Source of the DNA: JAIQFL01 sp035501495
GTDB taxonomy: Bacteria; Acidobacteriota; Terriglobia; Bryobacterales; Bryobacteraceae
Direction of reading: 5' to 3'
Length of the DNA: 64,000 nucleotides
NCBI GenBank assembly: GCA_035501495.1
Contig: DATJWB010000208.1
Location: forward strand, 11,322-75,321
The notes below the pieces were generated by a model, which saw only the letters and a list, made by a program, of their open reading frames with translations, made no database searches and was not told where the DNA came from. A program made the position numbers and the translations under genes. Shown in pieces: positions 17,094-25,578 of this stretch. Within the stretch, counting starts at the first letter, position 1. Each line of letters opens with the position of its first letter.

Positions 17094-18431
17094 TTATGGC
17101 CTGATCCCGCTGGGATGGAACTCGCCGCCCTTGACCAGAAGGTCCAGGATTTCTCTGGTTCTTGCCGGGCAGGCGCTTCCTTTCTGAGGCGTCAGGTTAT
17201 CGTGCTCGGATTCGATCAGGGGCAGGGGTTCGGTGGGGCCGGGAATCTGGTTCAGCGCCGTCCAGACTCCGGCGGGCGGCGAAATGGTGTCGATGAACCC
17301 CATGCCCGCCATCACCGGCGCCTTAATGTGGGAAGCAAAATTGACGGTATCGAAATAGAGGGCGGTGTTCATCACCTCCGGGCTGTCGGAGGGCCAGTTG
17401 GGGTAGCCGGCTTTGCGGCCGTGAAGATCGCCATTGGTGTCCGCCCCCGCCGGAACGCACACCAGCACCGCGGTGATCCTTTCCGGCCGCAAGCCCGCCA
17501 GCACGAGGCTCTGTTGACCTCCCATGCTGCCACCCGTCAGTACGATCGTCTGGCCATCCCAGTCAGGCCGTCCCAACAGATAATCCAGGACCCGCGAGTC
17601 CCGCAGATACATGTTCAGGAAGTAGGATTTCTCGCGATCGGTGTTGCCGATGGTCTGATAATTCCGCGGGATGTTGCCTGACGGATCGGAAGGCAGCTTG
17701 TCGTGGGAATCGACGTTCAGAAACAGCCAGCCGTCGGCGGCATGCTGCGCGGCGGCACGGGCGTTCAGCGCGTACACGCCCGCGTACTGCAATTGGATAA
17801 GGGCGGGAAACCTGCCCTGCCTGGCAGGTTTGGCGAGGTAGCCGTGAGCTTGCGATCCGAGCGCATCGAGCACGAACATGCTCAATTCCACTCCCGGCAC
17901 ATCGGTCTCGACGGGAGTGAGAATGGGGTGGATCGGGACTTTGTTCTGTGCGGCAAGCTTGCCTTTCCAGAATGCGTCAAAGTCAGCGGGACGCGGCGTG
18001 GACAGGCCGATCTTCGCCGGCGCCACGGCGGCGCCGACGGCGTAAAGTCCGTTATTACGGCCGGTGTTGCCTCCTGTATAACCGGAGCCCGCCGCGGCCG
18101 CATCGCCGCCGAGACGGGCGTAAGGCTCGATGGCGACGTAGATCATTTCAGGCTGGCCGCCGGCGATTTCGATCTTGTCCTTGCCTGACGAAAGATCGAG
18201 CTTGCCTTCGCGGAGAACCACGGCGTTGTTGCGCCGAATGGTCCACTTGTACGCGTAGGTGGGTGTTTCGGGACCGGGCGTAACCGTCCAGCCGACTGTT
18301 TCGCCCACGTCGTAGATGCCGCTCGTGTGATACGGCGCGAACGTGAGTTGTTGTGGGATCGGGGCACGCTGCGCAAAGCCGGCGGGAGCGGCGGCCAGGA
18401 CGAAGAGGAAGCAGGCGCAAATTCGAATCAT
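17094..18431 (-). CDS. exported CE7-type acetylxylan esterase
   Basis: A 445-residue secreted esterase. The ATG at 18431 is preceded by GAGGAG and starts a signal peptide (MIRICACFLFVLAAAPAGFA); upstream in-frame sequence is non-coding. An N-terminal beta domain of about 120 residues precedes the CE7 hydrolase part, which shows the nucleophile in GGSMGGQQS near residue 302 and the late GFIDTISPPAGVW and ESEHDNLTP blocks that carry the acidic residue and histidine. The family deacetylates xylan oligomers and related acetyl esters. First gene of the four-gene carbohydrate operon that runs to 11169. Confidence 0.85.
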   Translation of the reverse strand: MIRICACFLFVLAAAPAGFAQRAPIPQQLTFAPYHTSGIYDVGETVGWTVTPGPETPTYAYKWTIRRNNAVVLREGKLDLSSGKDKIEIAGGQPEMIYVAIEPYARLGGDAAAAGSGYTGGNTGRNNGLYAVGAAVAPAKIGLSTPRPADFDAFWKGKLAAQNKVPIHPILTPVETDVPGVELSMFVLDALGSQAHGYLAKPARQGRFPALIQLQYAGVYALNARAAAQHAADGWLFLNVDSHDKLPSDPSGNIPRNYQTIGNTDREKSYFLNMYLRDSRVLDYLLGRPDWDGQTIVLTGGSMGGQQSLVLAGLRPERITAVLVCVPAGADTNGDLHGRKAGYPNWPSDSPEVMNTALYFDTVNFASHIKAPVMAGMGFIDTISPPAGVWTALNQIPGPTEPLPLIESEHDNLTPQKGSACPARTREILDLLVKGGEFHPSGIRP

Positions 18432-18565
18432 AAACTCCTCATGAACCTCGTTTCGACCGGACTCAGACTGAAATCGAACTTCTAATTCGTTGAAAATACA
18501 GGAGAGAGCCCGCCGGACTCCGGCGGACGGCCTCAATTTCGGGATCGTATCACGATCCGGGAACC

Positions 18566-18585
18566 CCAGAGTGCCCGCGCCACAT
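18566..18585. repeat. dispersed structured repeat, terminal fragment
   Basis: CCAGAGTGCCCGCGCCACAT, the end module of the repeat family described at 43826-44104, in the intergenic space between the divergent esterase and dioxygenase genes. Only the terminal core is present here, with no second arm. Confidence 0.6.
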
Positions 18586-18685
18586 CGCCTCATGGCTTTT
18601 GGTGGGCCGATCCGCTCGCCTGGCCGCGCAATGCACGGAAAGGATCGATACCATGGAAGGCGAGGTCCGCCACTGCGGGGAACAC

Positions 18686-19735
18686 ATGAGTGGGTTTGTC
18701 ACCAAGCCAGAGGTCACTGCGGAACGGCGCGAGTTTTATCGCCGGCTGATGGGGAAGAACACGGCACCGTTATGGGAGGTGCTCGGTCAACTCGTGACCC
18801 GGGAACCGAAGCCGAAGACCGTTCCGGCGCATTGGCGATACGAGGAGGTCCGGCCGTTGCTGATGGAGGCGGGACGGCTGATTTCGGCACAGGAAGCCGA
18901 GCGGCGGGTGCTGATACTGGAGAACCCCGGCCTGCCAGGGGCATCGCAGATCACACAGAGTCTGTACGCCGGGCTGCAATTGGTGCTGCCCGGCGAGGTG
19001 ACCCCGAGCCATCGGCATACGGCCTCGGCGCTCCGGTTTGTCGTCGAAGGCGAGGGTGCGTATACGGCGGTGGATGGCGAGCGCATTACGATGCGGCCGG
19101 GGGACTTCCTTCTGACGCCGTCGTGGACGTTTCACGATCATGGCAATCCCGGCACGGGACCGGTGGTGTGGCTGGACGGATTGGACATCCCGATGGTGAA
19201 CCTTTTCGACGCGAGTTTTGCGGAGCACGATCCAGGCGGGATCCAGCCGGCAGCGTACGAGGAAAGCGGAGCGTGGGCGAGGCATGGGATGAACATGGCG
19301 TCCCCGGAGTATGAGACGGAGCGGCTGTCGTCGCCCGTGTTCTGTTATCCGTACGAGCGGTCGCGGGAGGTGTTGAAGCTTCGCGAACAGGGTCCCGTGG
19401 ACTCACGGCACGGCGTCAAAATGCAGTACGTGAATCCGGCCACGGGCGGCTATCCCATGCCCACGATCGCGGCGTTCCTGCAGTGGCTGCCGGCAGGATT
19501 CGCGGGATTGAGCTACCGCTCCACCGATGCGACGGTATACTGCGTGGTCGAAGGAGCGGGCCGTTCGCGGGTAAGCGAGCACACCATCGAATGGCGTGAG
19601 CACGACGTATTCGTCGTGCCCTCCTGGCGCCCGGTACGGCATGCCGCGAGCAGCACCGCGGTGCTGTTCAGCTTCTCGGACCGCCCGGCCCAGAAGAGTC
19701 TCGGATTGTGGCGCGAAGAGAACCTCGGCGACTGA
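18686..19735 (+). CDS. gentisate 1,2-dioxygenase-like bicupin protein
   Basis: A 349-residue cytoplasmic protein with two cupin domains. The first (about residues 105-160) carries the metal-site pattern PSHRHTASALRFVVEGEG and later WTFHDHGN; the second (about 270-340) retains TDATVYCVVEGAGRS and VVPSWRPVRHAA. Length and layout match gentisate 1,2-dioxygenase, an Fe(II) enzyme that opens the gentisate ring to maleylpyruvate; related ring-cleaving hydroxynaphthoate or salicylate dioxygenases are alternatives. The ATG at 18686 was preferred over upstream codons because conserved sequence starts there and GGGG precedes it. No other aromatic-degradation gene lies next to it, so the pathway context is unclear. 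Confidence 0.8.
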   Translation: MSGFVTKPEVTAERREFYRRLMGKNTAPLWEVLGQLVTREPKPKTVPAHWRYEEVRPLLMEAGRLISAQEAERRVLILENPGLPGASQITQSLYAGLQLVLPGEVTPSHRHTASALRFVVEGEGAYTAVDGERITMRPGDFLLTPSWTFHDHGNPGTGPVVWLDGLDIPMVNLFDASFAEHDPGGIQPAAYEESGAWARHGMNMASPEYETERLSSPVFCYPYERSREVLKLREQGPVDSRHGVKMQYVNPATGGYPMPTIAAFLQWLPAGFAGLSYRSTDATVYCVVEGAGRSRVSEHTIEWREHDVFVVPSWRPVRHAASSTAVLFSFSDRPAQKSLGLWREENLGD

Positions 19736-19828
19736 TGCATCGCGCGGGTTCCCGATTGCTGTACGAAGAACAGCGGGCGACACGCCGGCATCCCAGTAGC
19801 CCGCGGCACCTCCTGGTCCGCGCCGACA

Positions 19829-20446
19829 TTACTCTGCAGCAACCCGGGTATCGATCGATCCCACGCGAGCGGCTTCGTAGGCTGCGATCGCCGGTTCCTG
19901 CTGGAGGATGTAGCCTAACTCGTCCACACCTTCCACGAGGCAGTGCCTGGAGAAGCTGTCCACGGGGAATTGGACGGCGCGTCCCGATGGGGTGGTGAGA
20001 GTCTGATTGGGGAGATCGATCTTCACCGTCGCTCCGGGGTCGGCCGCCACGGCGCGGAACAGTTCGTCGTGGACGTCTTGGGGTACGACGATCGGCAGGA
20101 GCGAGTTCTTGAGCGAGTTCTGTTTGAAGATGTCGGCGAAGCTGGTGCTGATCACCGCGCGGAAGCCCCACTGCGTGAGGGCCCACGGGGCGTGCTCGCG
20201 CGAACTGCCGCAGCCGAAATTGTCGCCGGCCAGCAGCACCTCGGCGCCCTGAACGTGGGGTTGGTTGAGGATGAAATCGGGATTCGGATTGCCCTGGGCA
20301 TCGTAGCGCCAGTCGTTGAAGAGCTGCTTGTCGAGGCCCTGCTTGGACGTGGTCTTCAAAAAGCGCGCGGGGATGATCTGGTCGGTATCGACGTTGTTGA
20401 TGGCGAGCGGCATCATCCGGCCCGCGAAATTCGTGAACGGCTTCAT
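19829..20446 (-). CDS. leuD: 3-isopropylmalate dehydratase small subunit
   Basis: A 205-residue subunit of isopropylmalate isomerase, which converts 2- to 3-isopropylmalate in leucine synthesis. Family motifs are clear: NNVDTDQIIPARFL near the N-terminus and GDNFGCGSSREHAPWAL, the substrate-binding block of the swivelling domain. The start overlaps the leuC stop by four bases (ATGA, 20443-20446), so the two subunits are translated together. Last gene of leuA-leuB-leuC-leuD. Confidence 0.96.
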   Translation of the reverse strand: MKPFTNFAGRMMPLAINNVDTDQIIPARFLKTTSKQGLDKQLFNDWRYDAQGNPNPDFILNQPHVQGAEVLLAGDNFGCGSSREHAPWALTQWGFRAVISTSFADIFKQNSLKNSLLPIVVPQDVHDELFRAVAADPGATVKIDLPNQTLTTPSGRAVQFPVDSFSRHCLVEGVDELGYILQQEPAIAAYEAARVGSIDTRVAAE

Positions 20447-21843
20447 AGCAGTGTCCTCACATCGGTGACCACGCCGGTGATGGCGCTGGCGGCGGCGGTC
20501 AGGGGACTGGCGAGGAAGGTACGGCCGCCCTTGCCCTGCCGTCCTTCGAAATTGCGATTGCTGGTGGAAACGCTGTACTGGCCGGGCGAGAGCTGATCGC
20601 CGTTCATGGCGATGCACATGGAACAGCCCGGCTCGCGCCATTCACATCCGGCCTCGCGGAAGATTTCCGGCAGGCCTTCAGCGATAGCCAGGCGCTTCAC
20701 TTCCTGCGAGCCCGGCACCACCAGGACCCGAACATGGGGGTTGACCTTCCGGCCTTTGAGGACGGTAGCCGCGGTGCGGAGGTCGGAGATTCGCGAATTG
20801 GTGCAGCTTCCGATGAAGACTACGTCCACGGAGTGCCCCAGCAGCGGCTTGCCGCCTTCCAGCCCCATGTATTTCAGCGCCTTGGTGATGGAGTCGCGAG
20901 CGATCGGGTCGGCCACGCCGGAGGGATCGGGCAGGCTGGCGGTGATGGGCATGCCCATTCCCGGGTTGGTTCCGTAGGTGATCATGGGCTCGAGCGCGTC
21001 GGCATCGATGGTCACGCCGCGATCGTAAGCGGCGCCTTCGTCGGTGGGAAGCTGGCGCCAGCGGGCGACCGCCTCGTCCCATTTCGCCCCTTTAGGCGCG
21101 TGGTCGCGGCCGCTGAGGTACTGGAAGGTGGTGTCGTCGGGGGCCACCATCCCGGCGCGCGCGCCGCCTTCAATCGACATGTTGCAGACCGTCATGCGTT
21201 CTTCCATGCCGAGTTTCCGGATGGCGCTGCCGGTGTATTCGAAGACGCTGCCCGTGCCGCCGCCCACGCCGATGCGCGAGATCAACGCCAGGATAATGTC
21301 CTTTGCCGAAACACCGCTTTTCAATGTGCCCTCGACGTTTACCTGAAATGTTCTGGACTTCCGCTGCAGGAGGCATTGGGAAGCCAGTACGTGCTCCACC
21401 TCGCTGGTGCCGACCCCGAAGGCGAGCGCGCCGAACGCGCCGTGCGTGGCAGTGTGGCTGTCGCCGCAAACCACCGTCATACCGGGCTGCGTGAGGCCGA
21501 GTTCGGGGCCGATCACGTGGACGATGCCCTGTCCGGCACTGTGGATGCCGAGACAGCGAATGCCGAACTCGGCGCAGTTGGTCTCGAGTTGCGCGAGCTG
21601 CCTGGCGGCGATCGGGTCCACGATCGGCAGCGAGCGGTCGGTGGTCGGGATGCTGTGATCGGTGGTGGCGATCGTCAGATCGGGCCGCCGGACCTTCAAG
21701 CCGCGCTCGCGCAGGCCGTCGAATGCCTGCGGCGAAGTGACTTCGTGGACCAGGTGGAGATCAACGAACAGCAGCGTCGGAGCGCCGGGCTGTTCGTGGA
21801 CCACGTGGGAGTCCCAGAGTTTTTCGATAATCGTTCGTGGCAT
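20443..21843 (-). CDS. leuC: 3-isopropylmalate dehydratase large subunit
   Basis: A 466-residue aconitase-type enzyme. The [4Fe-4S] cluster cysteines are seen in VFIGSCTNSRISDL and CEWREPGCSMCIAMN, and conserved HTATHGAFGALAFGVGTSEVEHV blocks are intact. It forms the isomerase with LeuD. A 94-base gap separates it from leuB, larger than other gaps in this operon, and holds a perfect 10-bp hairpin overlapping the leuB stop. The ribosome-binding site is weak (CTATCTCT before the ATG). Confidence 0.96.
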   Translation of the reverse strand: MPRTIIEKLWDSHVVHEQPGAPTLLFVDLHLVHEVTSPQAFDGLRERGLKVRRPDLTIATTDHSIPTTDRSLPIVDPIAARQLAQLETNCAEFGIRCLGIHSAGQGIVHVIGPELGLTQPGMTVVCGDSHTATHGAFGALAFGVGTSEVEHVLASQCLLQRKSRTFQVNVEGTLKSGVSAKDIILALISRIGVGGGTGSVFEYTGSAIRKLGMEERMTVCNMSIEGGARAGMVAPDDTTFQYLSGRDHAPKGAKWDEAVARWRQLPTDEGAAYDRGVTIDADALEPMITYGTNPGMGMPITASLPDPSGVADPIARDSITKALKYMGLEGGKPLLGHSVDVVFIGSCTNSRISDLRTAATVLKGRKVNPHVRVLVVPGSQEVKRLAIAEGLPEIFREAGCEWREPGCSMCIAMNGDQLSPGQYSVSTSNRNFEGRQGKGGRTFLASPLTAAASAITGVVTDVRTLL

Positions 21844-21913
21844 AGAGATAGTTGCTCAGGACAGAGGCCATCGCGGGCTGGCACGATCCCCGGCCCCTGT
21901 TTTTATTATTGCC

Positions 21914-21939
21914 GAGTGCGGGCCGGTAAGCCCGCACTC
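21914..21939 (-). promoter_or_regulatory. perfect 10-bp hairpin at the leuB/leuC junction
   Basis: GAGTGCGGGC and GCCCGCACTC flank a six-base loop (CGGTAA on the plus strand), so the leu transcript would fold exactly at the leuB stop codon (21938-21940). No T-tract follows on the operon strand, so this is not a standard intrinsic terminator. It may protect or process mRNA, or lower leuCD relative to leuAB. The structure is seen; the role is inference. Confidence 0.55.
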
Positions 21940-23023
21940 AGCCGATCGCGGCGCACACCGCTGCGCCCACCTGTTCGGTGGTGGCGGGCGCGCCCGAAGG
22001 ACGCAAATCCGCGGTCACTTTGCCGCTGCACAGCACCGCTTCGATGGCGGAGTCCACGGCAGCGGCTTCTTCCTTTAAGCCGAAGCTGTATTCCAGTAAA
22101 GCGCCCACCGAGCCGATAGCGCCCAACGGGTTGGCCTTGTTCTGCCCCGCGATGTCGGGGGCCGACCCGTGTACGGGCTCGTAAAGTCCCACCCATGCGC
22201 CGGACGGACGGCGGTCGCCTATGGAGGCCGAAGGCAGCATCCCGATCGATCCCGCCAGGACCGCGCCTTCGTCGCTCAGGATGTCGCCGAACATGTTTTC
22301 GGTCAGCACCACGTCGAACCGTCGCGGATTGAGGATCAACTGCATGGCGCAGTTGTCCACCAGGAGATGGTCGAGTTCCACGTCCTGGAACTCATGGGAC
22401 ACTTCTACTACCACGCCTCGCCAGAGCTGCGAATTCTCGAGTACGTTCGATTTATCGACGGAGGTGACTTTCTTGCGGCGCGCCCGCGCCAGGTGGAAGG
22501 CCATGCGGGAAACCCGCTCGATTTCCGAGCGCGTGTAGGTCATGGTATTGACCGCCCGCGTCTCCGCGCCGTCCTCAAAAATGCCACGCGGAGTTCCGTA
22601 GTAAATCCCGCCCGTCAGTTCGCGGACGATGATCATGTCGGTGCCTTCCACCAGTTGATTCTTCAATGGCGAAGAATCCAACTGCGACGCGTACGCTCGC
22701 ACGGGGCGCAGGTTCGCATAGACCCCCAGCGCCTTGCGAATTCCTAAAAGTCCCTTCTCCGGCCGCTTGTCGGGCGGAGCATTGTCGAATTCCGGCAGCC
22801 CGACCGCGCCCATCAGGGTGGCATCGGCCTGGGACGCAAGCCTGGCGGTCTCCTCCGGGAACGGGGTTCCCGTGCGGTGAATGGCGATGCCGCCCAGCAG
22901 CCCTTCCGTCACGGCCAGCCGGTGGCCCCATTTTTGTGAGACATGACGAAGGACGCGCACGGCTTCGCGAGTGACCTCGGGGCCGATTCCATCCCCGGGC
23001 AGCGCCAGAACGTTGAGATTCAT
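21938..23023 (-). CDS. leuB: 3-isopropylmalate dehydrogenase
   Basis: A 361-residue NAD-dependent decarboxylating dehydrogenase that turns 3-isopropylmalate into 2-ketoisocaproate. Motifs include LPGDGIGPEVTREAVRVL at the N-terminus, ELTGGIYYGTPRG, and the cofactor-binding stretch EPVHGSAPDIAGQNKANPLG. The start ATG is three bases after the leuA stop, with AGGGA between. Length is normal for the family. Confidence 0.96.
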   Translation of the reverse strand: MNLNVLALPGDGIGPEVTREAVRVLRHVSQKWGHRLAVTEGLLGGIAIHRTGTPFPEETARLASQADATLMGAVGLPEFDNAPPDKRPEKGLLGIRKALGVYANLRPVRAYASQLDSSPLKNQLVEGTDMIIVRELTGGIYYGTPRGIFEDGAETRAVNTMTYTRSEIERVSRMAFHLARARRKKVTSVDKSNVLENSQLWRGVVVEVSHEFQDVELDHLLVDNCAMQLILNPRRFDVVLTENMFGDILSDEGAVLAGSIGMLPSASIGDRRPSGAWVGLYEPVHGSAPDIAGQNKANPLGAIGSVGALLEYSFGLKEEAAAVDSAIEAVLCSGKVTADLRPSGAPATTEQVGAAVCAAIG

Positions 23024-23026
23024 TCC

Positions 23027-24199
23027 CTAATCCGCGGCCACCCGCATGGCCCGCTGCCCCTCATGGAGCAAGGCGAGGATCTCTTCGTCCATGAGACCTT
23101 TCTTGCGGTGGTCGGCGACCGCAGTGAAGCGGTGGTAGAGATCGTCCAGCTCTTCGCGGGTCAGGTTGTAGCCCAGATCCTTGCAGCGCTGATTGAGCGC
23201 GTGGCGGCCGCTGTGCTTGCCCAGCACCAGCTTGCCCTCCGGGACGCCTACCGACTGCGGGTCGATAATCTCGTAGGTGCTCTTCTCCTTCAGGTACCCG
23301 TCCTGGTGAATGCCGGCCTCGTGCGCAAACGCATTCCGTCCCACGATCGCCTTGTTGGGCTGGGGACCGAAGGTGATGATGGAACTCAGCAGTTCGCTGG
23401 CCGAAAAGAGGTGCTCGGTATGAATGCCGGTGTGGTAGGGATAGGTGTCGGAGCGGGTCTTGAGGATCATGACGACTTCTTCGAGCGAGCAGTTTCCGGC
23501 ACGTTCGCCGATGCCGTTGATGGTGCACTCCACCTGGCGGGCGCCCGCCTCGATGGCGGCCAGCGAATTGGCAACGGCGAGCCCGAGGTCGTCGTGGCAG
23601 TGGACGCTGACGATCGCGCAGTCGCCGAGAGCCCGGGCGACCTGGCCGATCAGCGCGCCGTATTCCTTAGGTGTGGAATACCCGACCGTGTCGGGAATGT
23701 TCACCGTGCGCGCACCGGCATCCACCACGGCCTTCGAGATCTTCTCCAGGAACTCCGGTTCCGTGCGGGCGCCGTCCTCGGCCGAGAATTCGACATCATC
23801 CACGTGGCCGCGGGCCAGCTCCACGGCGGCCACCGCCTCATCCAAGACCTGCTCCTGCGATTTCTTGAGCTTGTACTTCAGATGGATCGGGCTGGTGGCG
23901 ATGAAGGTATGGATGCGCGGGCGGCGGGCGTGGGTGAGCGATTTCGCGGCGCGCTCCACGTCGAGCGTACAGCAGCGCGCCAGCGCGGCTACCTGTGCCC
24001 AGGGAAACTCGCGGCTCACAGCCTGCACGGCTTCGAAGTCGCCGTCGGAGGCGATGGGGAAACCGGCCTCGAGGATGTCCACGCCGAGCTCCACCAGTTT
24101 ACGGGCCATCCGCAGCTTCTCGGGAACCGTCATGCTGCAGCCGGGCGATTGCTCGCCGTCGCGCAGCGTGGTGTCGAAGATGTAAACGCGGTCGCTCAT
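23027..24199 (-). CDS. leuA: 2-isopropylmalate synthase, short form without regulatory domain
   Basis: A 390-residue enzyme that condenses acetyl-CoA with 2-ketoisovalerate, the first step of leucine synthesis. The HMGL-type barrel shows FDTTLRDGEQSPGCSM, HCHDDLGLAVANSL (metal-binding HxH) and GIGERAGNCSLEE; GRNAFAHEAGIHQDG marks the end of the catalytic part. The protein ends about 40 residues after the LGKHSGRHAL subdomain, so the C-terminal leucine-binding domain of ordinary ~510-residue LeuA is missing. Homocitrate or citramalate synthase activity is an alternative by sequence type, but the leuBCD context argues for LeuA. First gene of the operon, divergent from a LysR regulator. Confidence 0.9.
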   Translation of the reverse strand: MSDRVYIFDTTLRDGEQSPGCSMTVPEKLRMARKLVELGVDILEAGFPIASDGDFEAVQAVSREFPWAQVAALARCCTLDVERAAKSLTHARRPRIHTFIATSPIHLKYKLKKSQEQVLDEAVAAVELARGHVDDVEFSAEDGARTEPEFLEKISKAVVDAGARTVNIPDTVGYSTPKEYGALIGQVARALGDCAIVSVHCHDDLGLAVANSLAAIEAGARQVECTINGIGERAGNCSLEEVVMILKTRSDTYPYHTGIHTEHLFSASELLSSIITFGPQPNKAIVGRNAFAHEAGIHQDGYLKEKSTYEIIDPQSVGVPEGKLVLGKHSGRHALNQRCKDLGYNLTREELDDLYHRFTAVADHRKKGLMDEEILALLHEGQRAMRVAAD

Positions 24200-24307
24200 A
24201 AGGATCCGTTACCCGCATTATGCGGGCGGGACTCCGAATTTAGCAAATTTATAATATTAACTGCCAGCATTAATTAGAATTATACTGGATGCAGTGGAGG
24301 GTCGTCT
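24200..24307. promoter_or_regulatory. divergent leuA/LysR control region
   Basis: A markedly AT-rich stretch (about 24238-24286) in an otherwise GC-rich window separates leuA and the LysR gene. It contains TATAAT at 24250-24255 and TATACT at 24281-24286 on the plus strand, and TTAATTAGAATTATA, which fits the loose T-N11-A pattern of LysR sites. Clear -35 partners are lacking, so the exact promoters are not assigned. The arrangement is what one expects for a LysR protein that regulates its divergent neighbour. Confidence 0.45.
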
Positions 24308-25177
24308 GTGGAACTGTATTCGCTGCAGGTGTTTCTGACGGTGGCAGTGGAAAGAAGCTTCTCCCGCGCGGCGGAGCGGCTGCTTCGCACCCAGCCCGCG
24401 GTGTCGCTGGCGGTGCAGCGTCTGGAACAGGAATTGGGGGAGAAGCTGATCGACAGGTCCGGCAAGGATCTGATCCTGACGGATGCCGGCCGAAGCGTTC
24501 TCGACTATGCGCGGCGATTTCAGAGCCTGCGGCAGGAACTGGACAATTCGCTGGCGGAACTGCGCGACAACTCGGCGGGCCGGCTGATTATCGGAGCGAA
24601 TGAGTCCACCGCACTGTACCTGTTACGGTACATACGGCGATATCGTGACCTGTATCCTAAAGTCAAGGTCCAGATTCGGCGGAGTCTCTCGAGCAAGGTT
24701 CCCAACGAACTGTTGGACGGCAATCTGGAGTTGGGAGTGATCAGCTATGACCCGGGGGACGAGCACCTGAAATCCAAAGTGATCTATATCGATGCACTGG
24801 CGCTGGTGGTGTCTCCGCGGCACCGGTTGGCGGACAGGAAAACTGTTTCGATCACGGAGCTCGGGTCGGAAAACTTCATCGCGCACAATGTGGTTTCACC
24901 CTACCGGGAGGTTGTCTTGCGCGAATTCCAATCGCACAAAGTACCCCTCCATATGGATCTGGAGATGCCCACGATCGAGACGATCCGCAAACTGGTGGAG
25001 AGCGATCTGGGGGTGGCATTTCTTCCGCGGATGTGTGTAGAGCAGGAGATCGAACGGAAGACGCTCTGTGAGGTGCGGGTGCGGGAGATCCATGTGGAGA
25101 GGAAAATCAGACTGATTTATCCCACGAGGCGAGTCTTGAGCCATGCGGCTAAAGCCTTCCTGGAGATATTGGGATAG
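24308..25177 (+). CDS. LysR-family transcriptional regulator
   Basis: A 289-residue regulator. The N-terminal winged helix-turn-helix is clear (LQVFLTVAVERSFSRAAERL, then QPAVSLAVQRLEQELGEKLI). An effector-binding domain follows from about residue 90. The start is a GTG at 24308 with GGAGG seven bases before it. It is transcribed away from leuA with a shared 108-base control region, so it probably senses leucine or a pathway intermediate and adjusts leuABCD. This is inferred from position only, since no ligand-specific residues can be read. Confidence 0.93.
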   Translation: MELYSLQVFLTVAVERSFSRAAERLLRTQPAVSLAVQRLEQELGEKLIDRSGKDLILTDAGRSVLDYARRFQSLRQELDNSLAELRDNSAGRLIIGANESTALYLLRYIRRYRDLYPKVKVQIRRSLSSKVPNELLDGNLELGVISYDPGDEHLKSKVIYIDALALVVSPRHRLADRKTVSITELGSENFIAHNVVSPYREVVLREFQSHKVPLHMDLEMPTIETIRKLVESDLGVAFLPRMCVEQEIERKTLCEVRVREIHVERKIRLIYPTRRVLSHAAKAFLEILG

Positions 25178-25250
25178 GGAGGGTCAAAGCGGAAGCGGCG
25201 ACGGGCTTCCGGATCGGGAGCGAGCGGTTGTTTGCCTCGCCGCGACTCGA

Positions 25251-25481
25251 CTACTTTGACGGCCCCTTTCCCGCTCGACGGCTCTCCCAGTATTTCTTCA
25301 TGCGTTCGGAGACTTCCTTCCGCTCCTTGGCGCCCATGGATTTGCGGCCACGGCGTTTGCCGCTCTTGGCCTCCACGGGAACCTTTCCCGCGGACCTCTG
25401 AAGTTCTTCCAACGAAGCGATTACTTGTTCGAGCTTTTCTTTTTCGGCGTAGAGGTTTTGTATGGCTTTGTATAGGTCCAT
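25251..25481 (-). CDS. small basic coiled-coil hypothetical protein (76 aa)
   Basis: The N-terminal 30 residues (MDLYKAIQNLYAEKEKLEQV) look like a short coiled coil. The rest is strongly basic, with KRRGRKSMGAKERKEVSERM followed by KKYWESRR. The RRGRK core is AT-hook-like, so DNA or RNA binding is possible. Comparable small proteins with an RGRKxM...R(M/I)KxYW block are familiar from Acidobacteria, but no function is known to me. A 14-bp perfect inverted repeat ends 9 bases before the start codon. The SD is weak (GAGAAA). Confidence 0.65.
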   Translation of the reverse strand: MDLYKAIQNLYAEKEKLEQVIASLEELQRSAGKVPVEAKSGKRRGRKSMGAKERKEVSERMKKYWESRRAGKGPSK

Positions 25482-25490
25482 CGTTTCTCA

Positions 25491-25538
25491 AATATCGGGT
25501 TGGAACAGTGCGTGCTAACACAGGTCCAACCCGATATT
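25491..25538. repeat. perfect 14-bp inverted repeat, 20-base loop
   Basis: Arms AATATCGGGTTGGA (25491-25504) and TCCAACCCGATATT (25525-25538). It lies between the tatC stop (25579) and the start of the 76-residue gene (25481), both on the minus strand. As RNA it could end or stabilise the tat transcript, or control the small gene's leader; as DNA it is a two-fold site that a dimeric protein could bind. Only TTT follows on the minus strand, so it is a poor intrinsic terminator. Confidence 0.6.
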
Positions 25539-25578
25539 ACATCGGAATACCTTTAGAATTCCACGAATTTCAGAGGCA

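Noticed and set aside
19736..19828. GC-rich gap after the dioxygenase as a further repeat copy
   Set aside because: It contains a CGCGCC run but not the GTGGCGC/ACTC core; only a weak 5-bp hairpin is present.
25491..25538. The 14-bp inverted repeat as an intrinsic terminator
   Set aside because: The loop is 20 bases and no T-tract follows on either strand.
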